Positions 29,611-38,306 of a DNA stretch of 64,000 bases are shown here, piece by piece (position 1 is the first letter of the stretch; the number at the start of each line of letters is the position of its first letter). This DNA is from Clostridia bacterium. Its GTDB lineage: Bacteria > Bacillota > Clostridia > Christensenellales > Aristaeellaceae. The notes under the pieces are model-generated. The model was not told where the DNA came from, searched no databases, and saw nothing but the letters and a program-made list of their open reading frames with translations. The stretch spans positions 1 to 64,000 of the forward strand of contig JAUMVG010000004.1 of NCBI GenBank assembly GCA_030530315.1, written 5' to 3'. Made by a program: the position numbers and the translations under genes.

Positions 29611-30512
29611 TGGTCGACCTCCTTTTCCGCGCCCCGCGCCTCCGCCTTCAGCGGGTCGCGGGCTTCAGGCGGCGCAGCCGATGCGCTCGCCTTCGGGTCT
29701 TCCACGGGAAGACCGCTTTCCTCTTCCATGCCCAGATAGGCGGCAATGACGGCGGGGTTGTCCTGCACCTCGGCGGGCGTGCCCTCGGCGATCTGCTTGC
29801 CGAAGTCGATGACGTAAATGCGGTCAGAGATGCCCATGACCAGGTTCATGTGGTGCTCGATCAAAAACACCGTCAGGTCAAACTTCTCCTTGATCTGCTT
29901 AATGAACGCGCCCAGCTCTTCGGTCTCCTGGGGGTTCATGCCCGCCGCCGGCTCGTCCAGCAGCAGCAGGCTCGGGTTCGTGGACAGCGCGCGGGCGATC
30001 TCCAGCAGCCTCTGCTTGCCGTAGGGCAGGCTGGTGGCCATCTCGTCCTTGAGCTCGTACAGGCCCACCTCTCGCAGCAGCGCCTCGGTCTCCGCCCGCA
30101 TCTTCCTCTCCTCGGCCAGGTTCAGGCGGAAAGTGGCGGTCAGGAAGTTGCTGGTGCGGCGCAGGTGCCGCGCGGTCAGCACGTTCTCAAACACCGTCAT
30201 CGACGAAAACAGGCGGATGTTCTGGAAGGTCCGGGCAATGCCCATCTTCGTGATCTCGTCCGGCCGCTTGCCGGTGATGTCCCTGCCCAGCAGCGTCACC
30301 TTGCCCTCGGTGGGGGTGTACACGCCGGTGACCATGTTGAAGGCGGTGGTCTTGCCCGCGCCGTTGGGGCCGATCAGGGCGACGATCTCGCCCTTGTTGA
30401 TGTCCATGCTCAGGTCGTTCACGGCCACGACGCCGCCGAAGCGCATGGTCAGATGATCGATGTGCAGTACGTTTTCAATCCGCCCTTCGGCAGGATGCTT
30501 CATCTCGCTCAC
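29607..30512 (-). CDS. livG: Branched-chain amino-acid ABC transporter ATP-binding protein LivG
   Basis: Second ATPase of the importer; 301 residues. Walker A GPNGAGKTT, the LivG-type signature LPYGKQRLLEIARAL and Walker B LLLLDEPAAGMNP are present. The C-terminus is extended by about 40 residues beyond the usual end, with a charged, alanine-rich tail (DPKASASAAPPEARDPLKAE). Translation starts at GTG 30512, which overlaps the livM stop (GTGA); an ATG at 30503 is an alternative. Confidence 0.92.
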   Translation of the reverse strand: MSEMKHPAEGRIENVLHIDHLTMRFGGVVAVNDLSMDINKGEIVALIGPNGAGKTTAFNMVTGVYTPTEGKVTLLGRDITGKRPDEITKMGIARTFQNIRLFSSMTVFENVLTARHLRRTSNFLTATFRLNLAEERKMRAETEALLREVGLYELKDEMATSLPYGKQRLLEIARALSTNPSLLLLDEPAAGMNPQETEELGAFIKQIKEKFDLTVFLIEHHMNLVMGISDRIYVIDFGKQIAEGTPAEVQDNPAVIAAYLGMEEESGLPVEDPKASASAAPPEARDPLKAEARGAEKEVDQ

Positions 30513-31639
30513 TTAACCTGCGCCTCCTTTCCTCCGCCCTTCCTGCGCAAGCCGCGTATCAGGTCTGGCAGCTCCCGGGTCCCCATGATGCCCTGGCGGA
30601 AGAACAGCACCACGATCATGATGATGATGGAGAACACCACCAGGCGGAAGCCGTTCCTGAGCAGCGGAACCTCGAACGTGCCGATCATCTGCTTCTGATC
30701 CAGGAAGCGCAGCCACCATTCGCTGGCGGCCACGAACAGGAAGCTGGAGAAGCAGCTGCCCGTCACCGAGCCGATGCCGCCGATGACGACGATCAGCAGG
30801 ATCTCGTAGGTCATGGCCGTGGTGAAGGACTTGGCCTGCACCGTGGTCTGGTACATGGCCAGCATCGCGCCGCCCACCCCCGCGAAGAAGGAGGAAATGC
30901 AGAACGCCAGGCGCTTGTGGCTGGCCAGGCGGATGCCCATGGCCTCGGCGGCGATCTCGTCGTCCTTGATGGCCCGCAGCGCGCGCCCAAAGGTGGAGTT
31001 GATCAGCAGTATGATCACCCCGATGCACACGCCGGAGATCAAGAGCGGCACCAGCGTGGACAGGTAGACCGTCACCTGGCCGTCCGCGCCGCGGATGTTG
31101 AAGTCGTTGAAGGTGGGGAACAGCCGCAGCATGTTGGAGCCGTTGGTGATCGGGCCCAGCTTGTCCCACTGGAACAGGGCGCGGATGATCTCCGCGAAGC
31201 CCAGCGTGGCGATGGCCAGGTAGTCGCTCTTAAGCCGCAGCACCGGCAGGCCGATCAGAAAGGCGAACAGCGCCGCCGCCAGGCCCGAGAGGATCATGGC
31301 GATGAACACCGGCAGCGTGAACTGCACCAGGCCGCCGTTATAGTACTGGTACACGTCCATCCTGGACAGCACCGGGATGGTGAAAATGCCGTAGACGTAG
31401 GCGCCGATCAGCATGAAGCCCGCCTGGCCCAGGGAGAAGATGCCCGTGAAGCCGTTCAGCAGGTTCATGGAGACCGCCACCAGCGCGTAGGTCGCGCCCT
31501 TCTTCAGCACCGTAAAAAGCATGGAGGTGGCCGGGATGAACTGCTCCGCGACGAATACGGCGACATAGAAGCAGGCGACGATGACCGCCGAGATGATCGT
31601 GGCGGAATCGACCTTTTTCCTTGAAATGTTGTTGCTCAT
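30509..31639 (-). CDS. livM: Branched-chain amino-acid ABC transporter permease LivM
   Basis: Inner-membrane permease of about 376 residues with many hydrophobic helices. Family motifs: SMNLLNGFTGIFSLGQAGFMLIGAY, LRLKSDYLAIATLGFAEIIR and GRALRAIKDDEIAAEAMGI (the EAA-like loop that contacts LivG/LivF). The end overlaps livG. The start could be ATG 31639 (AGGTGA 5 bp upstream) or GTG 31648; both follow the livH stop within 15 bp. Confidence 0.91.
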   Translation of the reverse strand: MSNNISRKKVDSATIISAVIVACFYVAVFVAEQFIPATSMLFTVLKKGATYALVAVSMNLLNGFTGIFSLGQAGFMLIGAYVYGIFTIPVLSRMDVYQYYNGGLVQFTLPVFIAMILSGLAAALFAFLIGLPVLRLKSDYLAIATLGFAEIIRALFQWDKLGPITNGSNMLRLFPTFNDFNIRGADGQVTVYLSTLVPLLISGVCIGVIILLINSTFGRALRAIKDDEIAAEAMGIRLASHKRLAFCISSFFAGVGGAMLAMYQTTVQAKSFTTAMTYEILLIVVIGGIGSVTGSCFSSFLFVAASEWWLRFLDQKQMIGTFEVPLLRNGFRLVVFSIIIMIVVLFFRQGIMGTRELPDLIRGLRRKGGGKEAQVK

Positions 31640-31649
31640 GCCGCTCACC

Positions 31650-32573
31650 TCACACCTTGTCCGTAATCTTCTCGCCGAACAGGCCCGTGGGCTTGACGGC
31701 CAGTATGATGATCAGCAGCGCGAAGGTAAAGGCATCGGAGAAGGTGGCCAGCCCCAGGGGGCCCGAGATGATGCCCGCCTTGAACAGTATGATGTCCAGG
31801 CCCTTGATGATGTTCTCCGCGATGCCGATGATGAACGCGCCCACCACCGCGCCCGGGATGGAACCGATGCCGCCGAACACCGCCGCCACAAAGGCCTTCA
31901 GGCCCGGCATCGCGCCGGAGGTCTGAATGACCGTGGTGTAGTTGGTGAAGTACAGCAGCGACGCCACGCCGGCCAGGAACGTGCCGATGACGAAGGTGGT
32001 GGAGATGACCCGGTTGATCTTGATGCCCATCAGCTGGCTGGTTTCAAAATCCCTGGAGACCGCGCGCATGGCCATGCCGATCTTGGTGTGGTTGATCAGC
32101 TGCACCAGCGCCACCACCAGCGCCAGCGTCAAAAAGGGCGTGATGATGGTGACCATCTTGGTGGTCGCGCCGAAAATCGTCACCGAATCGGAGATCCACG
32201 GGATGGTGGGATAGATCTGGTTCAGGCCGCCGGTGATGTACAGCACCAGGTTTTGCAGCGTATAGCTGACGCCGATGGCCGAGATCATGGCGCTCATTCG
32301 GGGCGCGCTGCGCAGGGGCTTGTAGGCCACCCGCTCGATCACAAAGCCGATCAGCGCCGTCAGCGCCAGCACCAGCGGTATGCACAGCCACAGCGGCACG
32401 CCGCTGGCCGCCATGTACACCATGATGATGCCCGCCACCATGAACACGTCGCCGTGGGCAAAGTTGATGAGGCGCAGTATGCCGTAGACCATCGTGTAGC
32501 CGATGGCGATCAGCGCGTACTGTCCGCCCACCGATATGCCCGAGAGCAGGTAGGGGAATACGGTGTTCCACAT
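31650..32573 (-). CDS. livH: Branched-chain amino-acid ABC transporter permease LivH
   Basis: 307-residue permease partner of LivM. Begins MWNTVFPYLLSGISVGGQYALIAIGYTMVYGILRLINFAHGD-type residues, the LivH hallmark, and has the coupling loop MAMRAVSRDFETSQLMGIKINRVIS. AAAGGAGT lies before the ATG. A 190-bp gap with a repeat element separates it from livJ, so a processing or attenuation step between livJ and livH is likely, as often seen when the binding protein is made in excess. Confidence 0.93.
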   Translation of the reverse strand: MWNTVFPYLLSGISVGGQYALIAIGYTMVYGILRLINFAHGDVFMVAGIIMVYMAASGVPLWLCIPLVLALTALIGFVIERVAYKPLRSAPRMSAMISAIGVSYTLQNLVLYITGGLNQIYPTIPWISDSVTIFGATTKMVTIITPFLTLALVVALVQLINHTKIGMAMRAVSRDFETSQLMGIKINRVISTTFVIGTFLAGVASLLYFTNYTTVIQTSGAMPGLKAFVAAVFGGIGSIPGAVVGAFIIGIAENIIKGLDIILFKAGIISGPLGLATFSDAFTFALLIIILAVKPTGLFGEKITDKV

Positions 32574-32608
32574 AGTGGGATACTCCTTTATTCAGAGTTT
32601 GTTCGAGA

Positions 32609-32708
32609 GGGAACAGGGAAGAGGGAACAGGGAACAGGATTGGCTGCTGCCGCGCTTTCTATTGAAAGGCTCCAAGAGAAATGGCGGCAGCCACTATTCC
32701 TGTTCCCC
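32609..32708. repeat. Heptamer repeat plus hairpin element, copy 1
   Basis: Four 7-bp units (GGGAACA, GGGAAGA, GGGAACA, GGGAACA at 32609-32636) run into a long imperfect hairpin whose arms are GGGAACAGGATTGGCTGC... (32630-32653) and ...GGCAGCCACTATTCCTGTTCCCC (32684-32708). A related hairpin is at 37077-37149. It lies between livJ and livH and could lower expression of the distal genes. Confidence 0.65.
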
Positions 32709-32765
32709 GAATAATGCGACAAACGGCGGAGGCGTTGGCCTCCGCCGAAGAGGGGACGTTACGGA

Positions 32766-33914
32766 TTATTCGACGGTCTGCTCAGCCACGAACACCCAGT
32801 CGCCGGTGGCATTGTCGATCTTCTTGACGAAGGCCGCGTCGCGGATGGCGTCGCCCACCTCGTCGAAGGCGATGGCGCCGGAGACGCCGGTCAGGGTCAC
32901 GCCCGGCAGCGCCGCCAGGACGGCCGCGGAGTCGGTGGAGCCGGCGGCCTTCAGGGCCTCGAGGGCGGTGTAGTAGGCGTCATAGCCCATGGCGGACACG
33001 GCGGAGATCATGTCGTTGCCGCCATTGTTGGTCATGGCCTCGGCGTTGGAGTTCAGCCAGGCCTTGAAGCCCTCGTCGAACTCGGGAGAAGCGCCTTCCT
33101 GATAGAAGGTGGTGATGATGACTTCCACGCTGGTGCCCTTGGCGGCCTCGGCCACCACGTTGCTGTCCAGGGTGTCGCCGCCCAGGATCGGGAAGGTCAC
33201 GCCCTGGCTGGCGGCCTGCTGGATGATCTGGGTGGAGTAGGCGATGGACACCGGGCAGAAGAACACGTCCGCGGAGTACATGGCCGCGTTGGTCAGGTAG
33301 CTGGTGAAGTCAGCGGTGTTGGTGGGGAAGCTCTCCGCCACGACGGTGCCGCCCAGGCCCTCAAAAGCCTGCTTGAAGTAGGTCACCAGGCCCTGGTCAT
33401 AGTCGTTGCCCAGCTCGCCCAGGCAGTAGGCGGTCTTCGCGCCCAGCTCCTTGGCGGCATAGTTGGCAAGGACGGTACCCTGGAAGGGATCCAGGAAGCA
33501 GATGCGGAAGTAGTGGCTGTTGCCCGCGGTGACCTGCGGGTTGGTGCAGGTGACGCCGATGGCGGGGATGTTGGCATCCGCGAAATACTGGGAACCAGCG
33601 ATGGAGACGCCGGAGCCGTAGCTGCCCAGCACCACGCTCACGCCTTCGGAGACCAGCTGCTGCGCGGCGGAGGGCGCCTTGTCGGTGGAGGAGCCGTTGT
33701 CGGCATAGACCAGCTCGACGTCATACTCGACGCCGCCGATCTCGACGGTGGGGGTCTCCTGGTTCGCGTACTGCATGCCCAGGGTCTCCTGCTTTCCGCC
33801 AGCGCCGCTGTCGCCGGAGGCGGGCTCAAACACGCCGATCTTCACGGTCTCGGCCATGGCGGCCACGGAGAAAACCAGCATCAATGCCAGAACGATTGCC
33901 AATACCTTTTTCAT
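32766..33914 (-). CDS. livJ: Branched-chain amino-acid-binding protein
   Basis: Extracellular solute receptor of the liv importer, 382 residues, with signal peptide MKKVLAIVLALMLVFSVAAMA. Typical periplasmic-binding type I sequence follows: VKIGVFEPASGDSGAGGKQETLGMQYA, ELVYADNGSSTDKAPSAAQQL and VVLGSYGSGVSIAGSQYFADANIPAIGVTCTNP. No lipobox cysteine is visible at the signal cleavage site, unusual for a monoderm binding protein, so retention may rely on another mechanism. AAAGGAGGG precedes the ATG and a promoter lies at 33943-33971. First gene of the liv operon. Confidence 0.92.
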   Translation of the reverse strand: MKKVLAIVLALMLVFSVAAMAETVKIGVFEPASGDSGAGGKQETLGMQYANQETPTVEIGGVEYDVELVYADNGSSTDKAPSAAQQLVSEGVSVVLGSYGSGVSIAGSQYFADANIPAIGVTCTNPQVTAGNSHYFRICFLDPFQGTVLANYAAKELGAKTAYCLGELGNDYDQGLVTYFKQAFEGLGGTVVAESFPTNTADFTSYLTNAAMYSADVFFCPVSIAYSTQIIQQAASQGVTFPILGGDTLDSNVVAEAAKGTSVEVIITTFYQEGASPEFDEGFKAWLNSNAEAMTNNGGNDMISAVSAMGYDAYYTALEALKAAGSTDSAAVLAALPGVTLTGVSGAIAFDEVGDAIRDAAFVKKIDNATGDWVFVAEQTVE

Positions 33915-33942
33915 GGGAATACCCTCCTTTTTTGATGTGAAT

Positions 33943-33971
33943 ATTATACATACTTTACTCTGGAAAAGCAA
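33943..33971 (-). promoter_or_regulatory. Promoter of the liv operon
   Basis: Minus-strand TTGCTT (33971-33966), 17-bp spacer, TATAAT (33948-33943), about 30 bp before the livJ ATG. Confidence 0.8.
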
Positions 33972-34203
33972 CCCCTCAAACGTTTATTTTTGCAATATCG
34001 TTTCCCTGCCTCTGCGTTCCCTCCACACAATTCCGTGAATGGCGGACATTTTCGGCGTATTTTTGCAGATTTACTCCGATAAAAATGCATAATGCTGTTC
34101 CATGGCGGACGCCGCTATGCATTTATCGCCCTTCTTTCACATAAATTCAACTTAAAACCCCCGCTTTTGCCACGGTTTCTTCACGTATAAATATTACAGA
34201 ATG

Positions 34204-34233
34204 TTGACAATAAGGTGTCGCCTATGGTAAAAT
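34204..34233 (+). promoter_or_regulatory. Promoter of the BIG2/NlpC-P60 gene
   Basis: TTGACA (34204-34209), 18-bp spacer, TAAAAT (34228-34233). The remaining part of the spacer 33972-34203 is AT-rich and I see no gene in it. Confidence 0.75.
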
Positions 34234-34302
34234 ATATCCAATAGTGGAAAAATAGGAAGTTATACATTGCTTTTTTTCGAGATATGGAGGCGTCTGAAGC
34301 TT

Positions 34303-36354
34303 ATGAAACGATGGCTATGCATCGCGCTGGCACTCTTGTTGTGCGGCACATCAGCTCTGGGAACCCTCTCCCCCGCGCTGGCGGAGTCAGGTGAATCGAC
34401 GGCCGTCAACGAATCCGTGGATGTGGAGGCCGCCCCGGCGGAGGACGCCGGCGACACAGGCCTTGTAATAGAGGGAATGGAAAACCCAGAACCCGCTCCG
34501 GCAGTCGAGGATATCCAGGCAGCCGAAGTAATTCCGGCCGAAGCCCCCGCGGAAATCGCGGAGCCGGCGGACGCGGCGATCCTCGCCCCGAACGAGGGCG
34601 CCGAGGTCCTCGCCGCCGCGACGGGCATCCAGCTCAGCAGCAGCGCAATCGCCATCGGCGTCAAGGAGGTCTACACCGGCCTGACCGTCAGCGCCGTTCC
34701 GGCGGGCAGCACCCTGCCGGCGGTCACCTGGCGGACCAGCAACAAAAAATATGTAAAGGTGGACGCCGCCACCGGCAAGATCACCGGTGTCAAGAAGGGC
34801 TCCGCCACCGTATACGCCAAGATGGAAAACGGCGAGGAGGTCGCCTGCAAGGTCACCGTCAAGAAGGCCCCCAAGAAGGTCTCCGTGAAACCCTCCACGA
34901 TGGCGCTCAGCGAAGGCGGCATGTCCGGCCAGCTGGCCGTCAGCCTCACCAAGAAGACCGCCTCCGGCACATTGACCTACACCAGCAGCAACCCCGCTGT
35001 GGCCACGGTGGACGCCACCGGCCGGGTCACCGCGGTGGGCCCCGGCAAGGCCACCATCACCGTCAAGGCCTTCAATGGAAAGAAGGGCACCTGCAAGGTC
35101 TCCGTCATGGCGGCGCCCGCGACGCTCCGCTTTGACAGCGAGAGCATCAGCATCGCCACGGGCCAGAAGCTGACCCTCAACCCCACGGCGCTGGCCGCGG
35201 ACGGCAGCGTCACCGAAGCGGCGGTCACCTACGCTGTCGCCTCCGGTAGCAGCGGGATCATCTCCCTGGACAACATCACCGGCGAGGTCACCGGCCTCAG
35301 CAAGGGCGCGGTGGTCGTCTCGGCCGTCACCCACAACGGGATCACCTCCCGGGCCACCATCACCGTCTCCGCCGCTCCCACGGCCATCACCCTGAACGCC
35401 TCTTCCATCACCGTCGGCGTGAAGGAGGCCTACACGAACCTGGGCGCGGAGCTGACCGCTCCCGCGGGCGAGACCAGCTGCGCCACGAAGATCACCTGGT
35501 CGAGCAGCAACAAGAAGGTCGCCAAGGTGGATTCCACCGGCAAGATCACCGGCGTCAAGAAGGGCTCCTGCACCATCACCGCCAAGACCCACAACGGCAA
35601 GACCGCCAAGTGCAAGGTCACCGTCAAGAAGGCGCCCTCCAAGGTGACCATCTCCCCCACGAGGGGCTCCCTCTCCCTGGGCCAGTCGAACCAGTTCAAG
35701 GTTTCCCTGCCCAAGGGCACGGGCGGCACCGTCACCTTCACCAGCAGCAACCCCGCCGTGGCCACGATCGACGCGAACACCGGCGTGGTGACCGCCATCG
35801 CCGCCGGCGAGACGACCATCACCGCCACCGCCTTCAACGGCAAGAAGGCCACGGCCAAGCTGGAGGTCAAGGGCGTGAACGTCTCCCTGCCGGAGACCCA
35901 CGAGAACGTCGATTCCATCACCACCCAGTACAGCCCCAACATGACCAACGCCGAGAAGCTGGAGTACGTGATCTACAGGGCGCAGACCCAACTGGGCAAG
36001 CCCTACATCTACGGCAACGGCTACACCAAGGACGACAATCCCCCCGGGTTCGACTGCTCCGGCCTGGTTTACTGGAGCTTCCTGCGCATCGGCATCAAGC
36101 TGAAGGACTCCGCCTACAAGCAGGGCTACGACAGCAGCCTGCCCAAGATCTCCATCACTGAGCTGAAGCGGGGCGATGTCGTCTGCTTCGACACTAACAT
36201 TAATGATAACGACCTGAGCGATCACACCGGCATCTACCTGGGCGGCGGCAAGTTCATCCACGCCTCCTCCAGCGGCAGCACGGTCATCATCAGTTCCCTG
36301 GCCAAAGGCTATTACAACCGCGCCTTCTCCTGGGGCCGCCGGGTTCTGAACTGA
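34303..36354 (+). CDS. Secreted BIG2-repeat NlpC/P60 (C40) peptidase
   Basis: 683-residue exported cell-wall hydrolase. A signal peptide (MKRWLCIALALLLCGTSALG...ALA) is followed by an acidic Pro/Ala/Glu linker (to about residue 105), about five Ig-like BIG2 modules (typical repeats TWRTSNKKYVKVDAATGKITGVKKG and TYTSSNPAVATVDATGRVTAVGPG), and a C-terminal NlpC/P60 domain. Catalytic residues by position: Cys585 in GFDCSGLVYW, His641 in SDHTGIYLGGG and His653 in KFIHASS. The enzyme is expected to cut gamma-D-Glu-diamino-acid bonds in peptidoglycan stems; the BIG2 array probably anchors or spaces it. The start is set by the signal peptide and GGAGG upstream. Confidence 0.9.
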   Translation: MKRWLCIALALLLCGTSALGTLSPALAESGESTAVNESVDVEAAPAEDAGDTGLVIEGMENPEPAPAVEDIQAAEVIPAEAPAEIAEPADAAILAPNEGAEVLAAATGIQLSSSAIAIGVKEVYTGLTVSAVPAGSTLPAVTWRTSNKKYVKVDAATGKITGVKKGSATVYAKMENGEEVACKVTVKKAPKKVSVKPSTMALSEGGMSGQLAVSLTKKTASGTLTYTSSNPAVATVDATGRVTAVGPGKATITVKAFNGKKGTCKVSVMAAPATLRFDSESISIATGQKLTLNPTALAADGSVTEAAVTYAVASGSSGIISLDNITGEVTGLSKGAVVVSAVTHNGITSRATITVSAAPTAITLNASSITVGVKEAYTNLGAELTAPAGETSCATKITWSSSNKKVAKVDSTGKITGVKKGSCTITAKTHNGKTAKCKVTVKKAPSKVTISPTRGSLSLGQSNQFKVSLPKGTGGTVTFTSSNPAVATIDANTGVVTAIAAGETTITATAFNGKKATAKLEVKGVNVSLPETHENVDSITTQYSPNMTNAEKLEYVIYRAQTQLGKPYIYGNGYTKDDNPPGFDCSGLVYWSFLRIGIKLKDSAYKQGYDSSLPKISITELKRGDVVCFDTNINDNDLSDHTGIYLGGGKFIHASSSGSTVIISSLAKGYYNRAFSWGRRVLN

Positions 36355-36372
36355 TTTCAAAACAGCATATCT

Positions 36373-36400
36373 CCCCGCGCACATGCGCGGGGATTTTTAT
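36373..36400 (+). terminator. Intrinsic terminator
   Basis: CCCCGCGC/GCGCGGGG stem, ACAT loop, then ATTTTTATT; 18 bp after the wall hydrolase stop. Confidence 0.92.
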
Positions 36401-36459
36401 TACCATTCCATCGAGAATTCCTCCTCCGTCCCCTTCCGCCGCATCGCGAAAACTCCCAA

Positions 36460-36489
36460 TTACAGATCCCCCGACTCCGCCGGTATAAT
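36460..36489 (+). promoter_or_regulatory. Promoter of the DUF4234 gene
   Basis: TTACAG (36460-36465), 18-bp spacer, TATAAT (36484-36489), 90 bp before the ATG. Confidence 0.6.
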
Positions 36490-36577
36490 AAAGCCAAGTT
36501 GAGGGGCGCGAGCGAGCGGCGCGAGACCGAACGGTCGGTTCGGCGCCGCCGGCCCCGACAAAAATGGAGGTATCATC

Positions 36578-37024
36578 ATGAAAACCAATCGCAGCCTGTT
36601 GAAGTTCATTCTCCTCACCGCCATCACCTTCGGGATCTACGGCCTGTACTTCTATCACAGCTATGCCAGGGACATGAACATCGTCTGCGCGGGAGACGGG
36701 AAGCACACCCGCGGCCTGCTGGCAGTGATCGTGTTTACCTTCCTGACCTTCGGCATCTACGGCTTCGTCTGGATGTACGGCGTCGGCGAGCGCATCTCCA
36801 TGAACTGCCAGAAGCGGGGCATCCCCAACAACACCACCGGCTCCTCCGTGCTGCTGTGGAACCTGCTCGGCGCGCTGATCATCGTCGGCCCCTTCGTGGC
36901 CCTGCACCAGATGCTGGAGGGTCTGAACAAGCTGTGCGCGGACTACAACCGCACCCACGGCACCGTTCCCGCCGGGAACGCCGTCTCCGCTGGCAACCCC
37001 ACCGTAGTAATTAATAACTATTGA
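36578..37024 (+). CDS. DUF4234-family membrane protein
   Basis: 148-residue membrane protein with about three hydrophobic helices and two copies of the family motif: TAITFGIYGLYFYHSYARDMN and FTFLTFGIYGFVWMYGVGERI, each an FGIYG turn after a helix, then a third helix (LLWNLLGALIIVGPFVAL). A short polar C-terminal tail follows. The biochemical role of DUF4234 proteins is unknown to me. AATGGAGG lies before the ATG. It stands alone with its own promoter. Confidence 0.82.
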   Translation: MKTNRSLLKFILLTAITFGIYGLYFYHSYARDMNIVCAGDGKHTRGLLAVIVFTFLTFGIYGFVWMYGVGERISMNCQKRGIPNNTTGSSVLLWNLLGALIIVGPFVALHQMLEGLNKLCADYNRTHGTVPAGNAVSAGNPTVVINNY

Positions 37025-37076
37025 TTTTATCGATTTCCTTCCTACTTTTACAATCCAAATCCAACCGGAAAACCCA

Positions 37077-37149
37077 GGGAACAGGAATTGCTGCTGCCGC
37101 GCTCATTCCGCAACGTCGGAACAGAGGCGGCGGCAGCTGTTTTTGTCCT
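37077..37149. repeat. Hairpin element, copy 2
   Basis: GGGAACAGGAATTGCTGCTG... (37077-37100) with a facing arm GGCGGCGGCAGCTG (37127-37140) followed by TTTTTGTCC. Shares the GGGAACAGGA-T-GCTGCTGCCGCGCT start with the element at 32630. May terminate the DUF4234 transcript. Confidence 0.6.
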
Positions 37150-37227
37150 CCCCCACTTTCCCCGTTGCCGTCACCCCCTGTACTTCCTGCTTGTCCCACG
37201 TTTCCTGTCGTTCTCCGGCATTCTGAC

Positions 37228-37276
37228 TGTTGCCTGTTGCCTATTGCCTATTGCCTGCTGCCTGTTGCCTCTCGCT
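37228..37276. repeat. Heptamer tandem repeat
   Basis: Six 7-bp units in a row (TGTTGCC, TGTTGCC, TATTGCC, TATTGCC, TGCTGCC, TGTTGCC) and a degenerate seventh, 48 bp upstream of the cysteine leader promoter. Prone to slippage. Confidence 0.8.
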
Positions 37277-37323
37277 CTTCCCTGTTTCCCTATTATCGCA
37301 CTAACGAATTAACACACTGCGCA

Positions 37324-37352
37324 TTGACAGTCCCCGTCCGCAGCGCTATACT
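37324..37352 (+). promoter_or_regulatory. Promoter of the leader and permease operon
   Basis: TTGACA (37324-37329), 17-bp spacer, TATACT (37347-37352). The leader ORF starts about 27 bp after the expected transcript start. Confidence 0.88.
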
Positions 37353-37385
37353 TTTTCATATCATAAGGCAAGGGAGGCATGGCGC

Positions 37386-37472
37386 ATGACGGCGAGAATC
37401 GGCCTGCGCGTGGGTGTGGCTGCGTGTTGTATGGCATCCTGCTTTGCCATGCCCGGACGCCGCCCGCAATGA
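37386..37472 (+). CDS. Cysteine-containing leader peptide 1 (28 codons)
   Basis: A short ORF with GGGAGG (37372-37377) 8 bp before its ATG. It encodes 28 residues with cysteines at 14, 15 and 19 (VAACCMASCF) and an arginine-rich end (PGRRPQ). The stop lies 16 nt before an intrinsic terminator and 159 nt before the permease gene. This is the layout of an amino-acid attenuator, where stalling at cysteine codons would decide whether the terminator forms. A second 28-codon leader with the same TGTTGTATG core lies before the binding-protein gene at 39820. It is too short for homology; the role is inferred from position, codons and the downstream cysteine-type transporter. Confidence 0.72.
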   Translation: MTARIGLRVGVAACCMASCFAMPGRRPQ

Positions 37473-37488
37473 TACATTCCTCGCACAT

Positions 37489-37514
37489 GAGCGGCCCGAA
37501 GGGGCCGCTCTTTT
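37489..37514 (+). terminator. Attenuator terminator before the permease genes
   Basis: 9-bp stem GAGCGGCCC/GGGCCGCTC, loop GAAG, then TTTT; located between leader peptide 1 and its structural genes, where a constitutive terminator would block the operon. Confidence 0.82.
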
Positions 37515-37631
37515 CATAACCCAACGCCCGCACGCGCTCCCGGCGCGGCGGCATAGCATAGACCGGGGCAGCTCCCGTACCCGCCCGGACACCGGCGCGG
37601 GCATCCGACGAACTCCGAAAGGACTGAACCC

Positions 37632-38306
37632 ATGGATTTCGACTTTATCCAGCGCTTCGTGCCCATGTACGTCAAGGCCGCGGAGCTGACGCTGCGCATC
37701 GGCGCCATCGGCATACTGCTGTCGCTGGCTGTGGGCGTGCTCTGCTGCCTCACGCGGTACTTTCGCGTGCCGGTGCTGAGGCAGGTCGCCGCTGCCTACA
37801 TCGAGCTGGCGCGGAACACGCCGCTGCTGGTCCAGCTGTTCTTCCTGTACTTCGGCCTGCCGAAGGTGGGCGTCAAGCTGAGCGCGGAGGCTTGCGCCAT
37901 CACGGGCCTGACGTTCCTGGGCGGGGCCTACATGGCGGAGGCGCTGCGCAGCGGCCTGGAGGCGGTGGACAAGGCGCAGGCGGAGTCCGGCATGTGCCTC
38001 GGGCTGACCACGCTGCAAAACCTGCGGTTCGTGATCCTGCCCCAGGCGCTGGCCACGGCCATTCCCGCCATCGGCGCCAACGCCATCTTCCTGATCAAGG
38101 AGACCAGCGTGTTCAGCGCCGTGGCCCTGGCGGACCTGATGTACGTCGCCAAGGACCTGATCGGCATGTACTACAAGACGGACGAGGCGCTGCTGATGCT
38201 GACGGTGGCCTACCTGGCGCTGCTGCTGCCGCTCTCCATCGCCTTCTCGCTGTTGGAAAGGAGGCTGCGCTATGCAGGATTTGGTAATTCTGTTCAGGGG
38301 CAATAA
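37632..38306 (+). CDS. Amino-acid ABC transporter permease (probable cysteine/cystine)
   Basis: 224-residue HisM/GlnP-family permease with about five helices. Signatures: AAELTLRIGAIGILLSLAVG, YIELARNTPLLVQLFFLYFGLP (the RNTPLLVQ family motif) and the EAA loop MCLGLTTLQNLRFVILPQALATAIPA. It overlaps the second permease by 35 bp and is followed by the ATPase, forming the operon permease-permease-ATPase under leader 1. Substrate is inferred from the cysteine leader peptides and the CjaA-like binding protein downstream. Confidence 0.88.
   Translation: MDFDFIQRFVPMYVKAAELTLRIGAIGILLSLAVGVLCCLTRYFRVPVLRQVAAAYIELARNTPLLVQLFFLYFGLPKVGVKLSAEACAITGLTFLGGAYMAEALRSGLEAVDKAQAESGMCLGLTTLQNLRFVILPQALATAIPAIGANAIFLIKETSVFSAVALADLMYVAKDLIGMYYKTDEALLMLTVAYLALLLPLSIAFSLLERRLRYAGFGNSVQGQ

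Noticed and set aside
30509..31648. GTG 31648 as the livM start
   Set aside because: Possible, but ATG 31639 has a better-placed AGGTGA; kept as an alternative only.
37379..37519. Alternative frame starting at the ATG at 37379 as the leader peptide
   Set aside because: That ATG is only 1 bp from the ribosome site; the ATG at 37386 has proper spacing and ends before the terminator.
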